Positions 60,277 through 64,000 of a stretch of 64,000 bases of DNA are shown piece by piece. Each line of letters starts with the position of its first letter. Position 1 is the stretch's first letter. The DNA comes from Rhizophagus clarus (taxonomy: Eukaryota; Glomeromycota; Glomeromycetes; Glomerales; Glomeraceae), in NCBI GenBank assembly GCA_015698045.1, contig BLAL01000194.1, positions 1,674,001 through 1,738,000 of the forward strand. Reading direction: 5' to 3'. A model generated the notes under the pieces. It was not told the DNA's origin. It did no database searches and saw only the letters and a program-made list of their open reading frames with translations. The position numbers and the translations under genes are program-made.

Positions 60277-62643
60277 CACTAGTCGAAAAAGAACAATTTG
60301 GCCTAAATTTGACCAGGTCAAATATAGGTCAAATGATGATCTAACCTATATCAAATTGAGGCCAATTTTTTTGGCGCATTTAGAGTACCAATCGTCTCAA
60401 ATTTGAAAAGAAATTTAACCTATATTAAAACATTATTACATATATATTCAACCTGAAAAAAAACTATATTCAACTACTATATGTAACCCAAATATTATTA
60501 ATAAATAGGTCAAACTAGAAGTTTTTTAAGGCTGAATAATAGTAGTTTTATTAACATTTATTTATAGCTACATTTTATTAATAATTACATATTATACATA
60601 TAAAATTCTATCTAATATCTATCTATATATTATCATTCTTATCCATCTATCTGTCTGCCATCCATCTACAACCACTATCTATTAAGACCCATGTGGCAAA
60701 GAAACGCGTTTATAGTTTAAAGCCAGACCAATTTTCTAAAAAAAATGGAAAGAAAAAAAATGGTAATATTTTTTAGGTAAAAATTAAAGGTTATTAATGG
60801 TATCCTAAATTATACTTACATAAAGCTTTATGATCGCTTTTTTTGAGACTATTCTCCTATGAAACTTTATCTGGTTTTAGTGGAGCTGATTTTCCTATAA
60901 AAAAAAAAAATAAATATTAGTATAATATTTGTTGAAATAATACGAAAAAATTAAAAAATGTTTTTACCTGCAGGTATTCTATCAGAGACTTGAAAAATTA
61001 TCTAAAAAAAATGATCAATAAGTAATGATCATTAAAATAAAAGTGAAAAAAAATCACTTTTTTACTTACTAAAATTTAAGTCCAAACTTTTGAGATAATC
61101 ACTACTAAATCGCCTAAAAAAAAGAAATAAAATAAAATAAACTGCTAGCAATAGTTCATTAAAATAAAAATGAAAAGAAAATTTTATTTTTTTCATTTAT
61201 CAATATCCAATCAATCTTAAGAGAAACTTAAAAACTGCCTAAAAAAAAGAAAAAAAAGTGAATGTTAGCAATGTTTGTTAAATTACAAAAAAAAATTAAT
61301 TTTTTTTTACTTTGCTGAATACTGCATCCAAATATTTGAGAAACTGGTCATCTAAAAAAGAATAATAACAAAATGTTAATAATCATTGTATTAAAAAAAC
61401 TATTAAAAAGAAACAAAAAAGTGACGTTTGTCTACCAGATTGCTGACTGAAATTCTATTGTCCAATTTCTCACTGAGATCCTATGTGTTCTTTATTCATA
61501 TGCCAAGAATCTAAAAAACTAATCGTCTAAAAAAAAGAAAAAAAAAATGAAATTTAAGTATAATTCCATTAAAAAAGAAACTAAAAAAATTAATTAAAAA
61601 AAAACAAGAATCTTACCAAAATTCTAAGTTTAGAGGTCAGTTTCCTATAAAAAGAAAGACAAATTGTAAGTTTTATTTAGAAAAAAAAAGAAAATGATTA
61701 AAAAAAAAACTTAACCATTAAAATTCCACGTAAGGTTCAGTTTTCTAAAAGAAAGAAAAATGAAATGTAAATTTTGTTAAGGAATAATTAAAAGAAACTC
61801 TTCATGTCCAAAGGTCAGTCGGCTAAAAAAGAAAAAAAACTGAATGTTAAGCAATGTTTCATTAAATCAAATAATACAAAAATTACTTCTCTGTTCTCTC
61901 TCACTGAAATGCTTCAAAGAATCAAAGAGCTGCAAAAAAAAAATGACTCAACAAGTTACAGACATCTGGATATTTTGAAAAGCCAATCAGTTGTCTACAA
62001 AAAAAATGAATTATTAACAAAGTTCGTTAAAAAATTAAAAAAAAATAAGTTCTCCCACTGAATTCCAAGAAAGAGATCTGAGAAAACACCTAAAAAAAAA
62101 GAAAATAAACTGTTAGAAACTGTTCGTTAAATAAAAGTAATTGGAAGAAAAAAAGAAAAACTTACTGTAAAGTTTTGTGTCTAAGAAGACTGAAATAACT
62201 ACTTAAAAATGAGATGTTTTGTAAAGGTTTTTTTTTAACAGAAGGTTGAGAAAAGTGGAAAAGAGAAAGAGGGGAAAGAAAAAGGAAAAGGAAAAGACAA
62301 AAGGAAGGGAAAAGATGAAAGAAAAGGAAAAGATAAAGGACAGGGAAGGATAAAAGGATGTGAAAAACAAAAGAAAGGGGAGGTAAAAAAAAAAGAAAGG
62401 GCAAAGGAAAAAAGGAAAGAGTTTCGTTAAAAGTTTAAAAAAAGCATAAAGATCTTTTTTTTAAACTTTGATTATATGATACATGACATGATACACAATT
62501 AATATTAGATTCAACTATGATTTAACAAAGGTCGAATATATGTATAATCATTGATCATTACTAATTGTAATCGAATAATTTTAATTTTGGTTGAATATAG
62601 GCCAAAATTTCATTAAGGCTAAATATTCCTTTTTTGACTAGTG
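60277..62643. mobile_element. Non-autonomous CACTA (EnSpm-type) element
   Basis: Ends CACTAGTCGAAAAAGAAC and its inverted partner ending TTTTTTGACTAGTG (62643) begin with CACTAG. The 3-bp target duplication TAT is at 60274-60276 and 62644-62646. Subterminal motifs TTTGGCC and GGTCAAAT recur at both ends. No Tnp2 gene; the 2.4-kb interior is a minus-strand array of exon-like units plus a purine-rich tract (62220-62440). Confidence 0.88.
60968..62201 (-). repeat. Array of microexon-like units inside the CACTA element
   Basis: On the minus strand, segments with acceptor TTTTTTTAG, TTTTTGCAG or TTTTATAG and donor GTAAGT, GTAAAA, GTAATT or GTAAGA: 60968-61001, 61070-61113, 61311-61351, 61436-61526, 61617-61644, 61716-61744, 61887-61929, 61960-61994 and 62166-62201. 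Some spacers contain GCTAAC or ACTAAT before the acceptor. Segments have diverged more from one another than in the hAT array, so this array is older or under different constraint. Confidence 0.65.
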
Positions 62644-62646
62644 TAT

Positions 62647-63870
62647 GTCATTTAATTAAAATAGAATATTATGTAAATAATACCATATATAGACTTTATA
62701 GCTATAAAATTATATAATTCTACTAATTTTAAGTGAGAATATTCATATAAATACAGATTCCTTTTAAATTTAAAATCATACCATTGAATCAATACAAGAT
62801 TTAGCAGTGTATCTGTTAATACTTTTACTAATAACTATGAACAAAAATATTTATTTATTACTTTATAAATAAATTATTATATAAATTTATATATTACCTG
62901 TTTATAACAAAGTTCTTGATCTGACATATAATCATTTAATTCTTTAGAATTCATTAAAATAGCTATGTCATTAAACTATGATTTATTGTGATAACTATTT
63001 ATTGTATATATTATGGTACTATACTGTTCCATATATGTTTATTCAGATTTCACCAGTAATCATAAAGTTATCAAATAAATTTAAATATGAATCCAGATAA
63101 TGTACAAATTTACTGAAACTAATTTGTATTTTATTATCTATAAAATTTTTATTTTCTTTAAAAATGTATTTACATCTTATAAAGAGAATTTGCAAAAAAT
63201 TTGCATATGTGAGATAGTTTTGTTAAATTCACTAACTATTAAGATATTCTAATAGAAATTACTTGTCATTTTATTTATTAATTTAATTTTTGAGTTTAAT
63301 TATATAAAAATATATATAATATATAAATTTCAAATATTTACAGTTTGTAAAAGCTGAGGTTTGATATCTTTTTTATTGCTAATTTGGTAAGGTATTTTAA
63401 CAAAATACTTGTGAAGACTTTATAAGTCTCTATATTATGACAATCGTCAGACAAATTCAATGTTATACAGATCAAATTTTTTTGTTAATGATTGACATTG
63501 TACATTACTATATCAAAAATCATTAACTAAACTGAATTTAATAAAACAAAACATGTTAAACCAAAATAACTTTTTTTAATCATATGCTTAATTATTTATA
63601 CATGTTAATAAGAAAATTTTCTTCATTCAGGAGGATCTTAGAGTTAAAATTGGTCAACACCTTAGTAATCACAATTAAAATTTTTTAAATTAACATTAAG
63701 TATTGCTATGGAATTAAATATAAATATTTCAAAAATACAAATAATTCATATCGGCAGATTTATTTCATCATCCAAATATATTAAATTTTGTTATACAATG
63801 TATTATAAAAGTTAAAGATATGCAATATAATAATCCAAAAAAAGTGCGTACAATTTTAAAAAATGCAATT
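62647..63870. other. AT-rich spacer
   Basis: No gene or repeat family recognised. Confidence 0.4.
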
Positions 63871-63871
63871 T

Positions 63872-64000
63872 AGGACGATTTTAATTTTGGCCAGAATTAA
63901 CATAATTTTGGCTAGAATTAACATAATTTTGGCTAGAATTAACATAATTTTGGCTAGATTTAACATAATTTTGGCTAGATTTAACATAATTTTGGCTAGA
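63872..64000. repeat. About 22-bp tandem repeat running off the window
   Basis: About six copies of TAACATAATTTTGGCTAGAA or its TTTAAC variant, the last cut by the window end. Confidence 0.85.

Noticed and set aside
61804-62061. Plus-strand 85-codon ORF in the CACTA element
   Set aside because: Lys/Asn/Ser-rich frame opposite the minus-strand exon-like units; no domain and no start or intron context.

Overview
The window looks like repeat-saturated nuclear DNA of an early-diverging fungus, most likely an arbuscular mycorrhizal fungus (Glomeromycotina, Rhizophagus-like). The reasons are very high AT content, genes broken by many short GT-AG introns, BED-finger hAT transposases, SNF2/RING helicases, and long decayed transposase-like genes of a kind I recall from Rhizophagus assemblies. 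The assignment is inference. Nothing prokaryotic, no rRNA, no credible tRNA and no CRISPR array was seen.

Layout. 1-1700: exons of a Myb/SANT-like gene entering from the left edge, then a basic/leucine-zipper gene piece. 1700-12600: AT-rich repeats (183-, 74- and 139-bp tandem arrays) around a dead pogo/Tigger transposase (minus, 6365-7962). 12564-18691: a decayed large transposase-like gene (minus), cut near its 3' end by a non-autonomous hAT element (12675-14603, 8-bp duplication TTTACACT). 19147-25254: an unrecognised minus-strand gene, cut by a complete hAT element (19391-24206, 8-bp duplication CATTGACC). That hAT's seven-exon transposase gene reads through without a stop. 25280-29350: tandem repeats. 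29475-31265: an unrecognised decayed gene with an RG-rich tail. 32221-39210: a dead SNF2/RING helicase gene holding two insertions, a 3.77-kb element (32791-36561) and a 1.16-kb non-autonomous hAT (37059-38222). A second copy of the 3.77-kb element lies at 39530-43182 and an old CpG-poor relative at 58694-59990. Both younger copies carry a four-exon Myb/SANT-like gene related to the one at the left edge. 43572-44974: a near-perfect 1.4-kb palindrome. 45557-62643: a run of inverted-repeat elements filled with satellites, ending in a CACTA element (60277-62643, TAT duplication).

Most unusual observation: the interiors of at least six different inverted-repeat elements (the hAT at 19391, those near 45557, 49890, 52014 and 55317, and the CACTA at 60277) are made of tandem units shaped like an intron plus a microexon. 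On one consistent strand each unit has a GTAAGT- or GTATG-like 5' splice site, a TACTAAC-like branch site, a polypyrimidine tract and a TTTTTAG-like 3' splice site, bounding 20-45-nt GC-richer exon-like segments. In the hAT cargo six units are exactly 33 nt long and open in all three frames. The homopyrimidine stretches that look like low complexity are, in this reading, the intron tracts. The host genes are mostly dead from C-to-T and G-to-A changes, and the two 3.7-kb copies differ mainly at CpG sites, which suggests methylation-linked decay.
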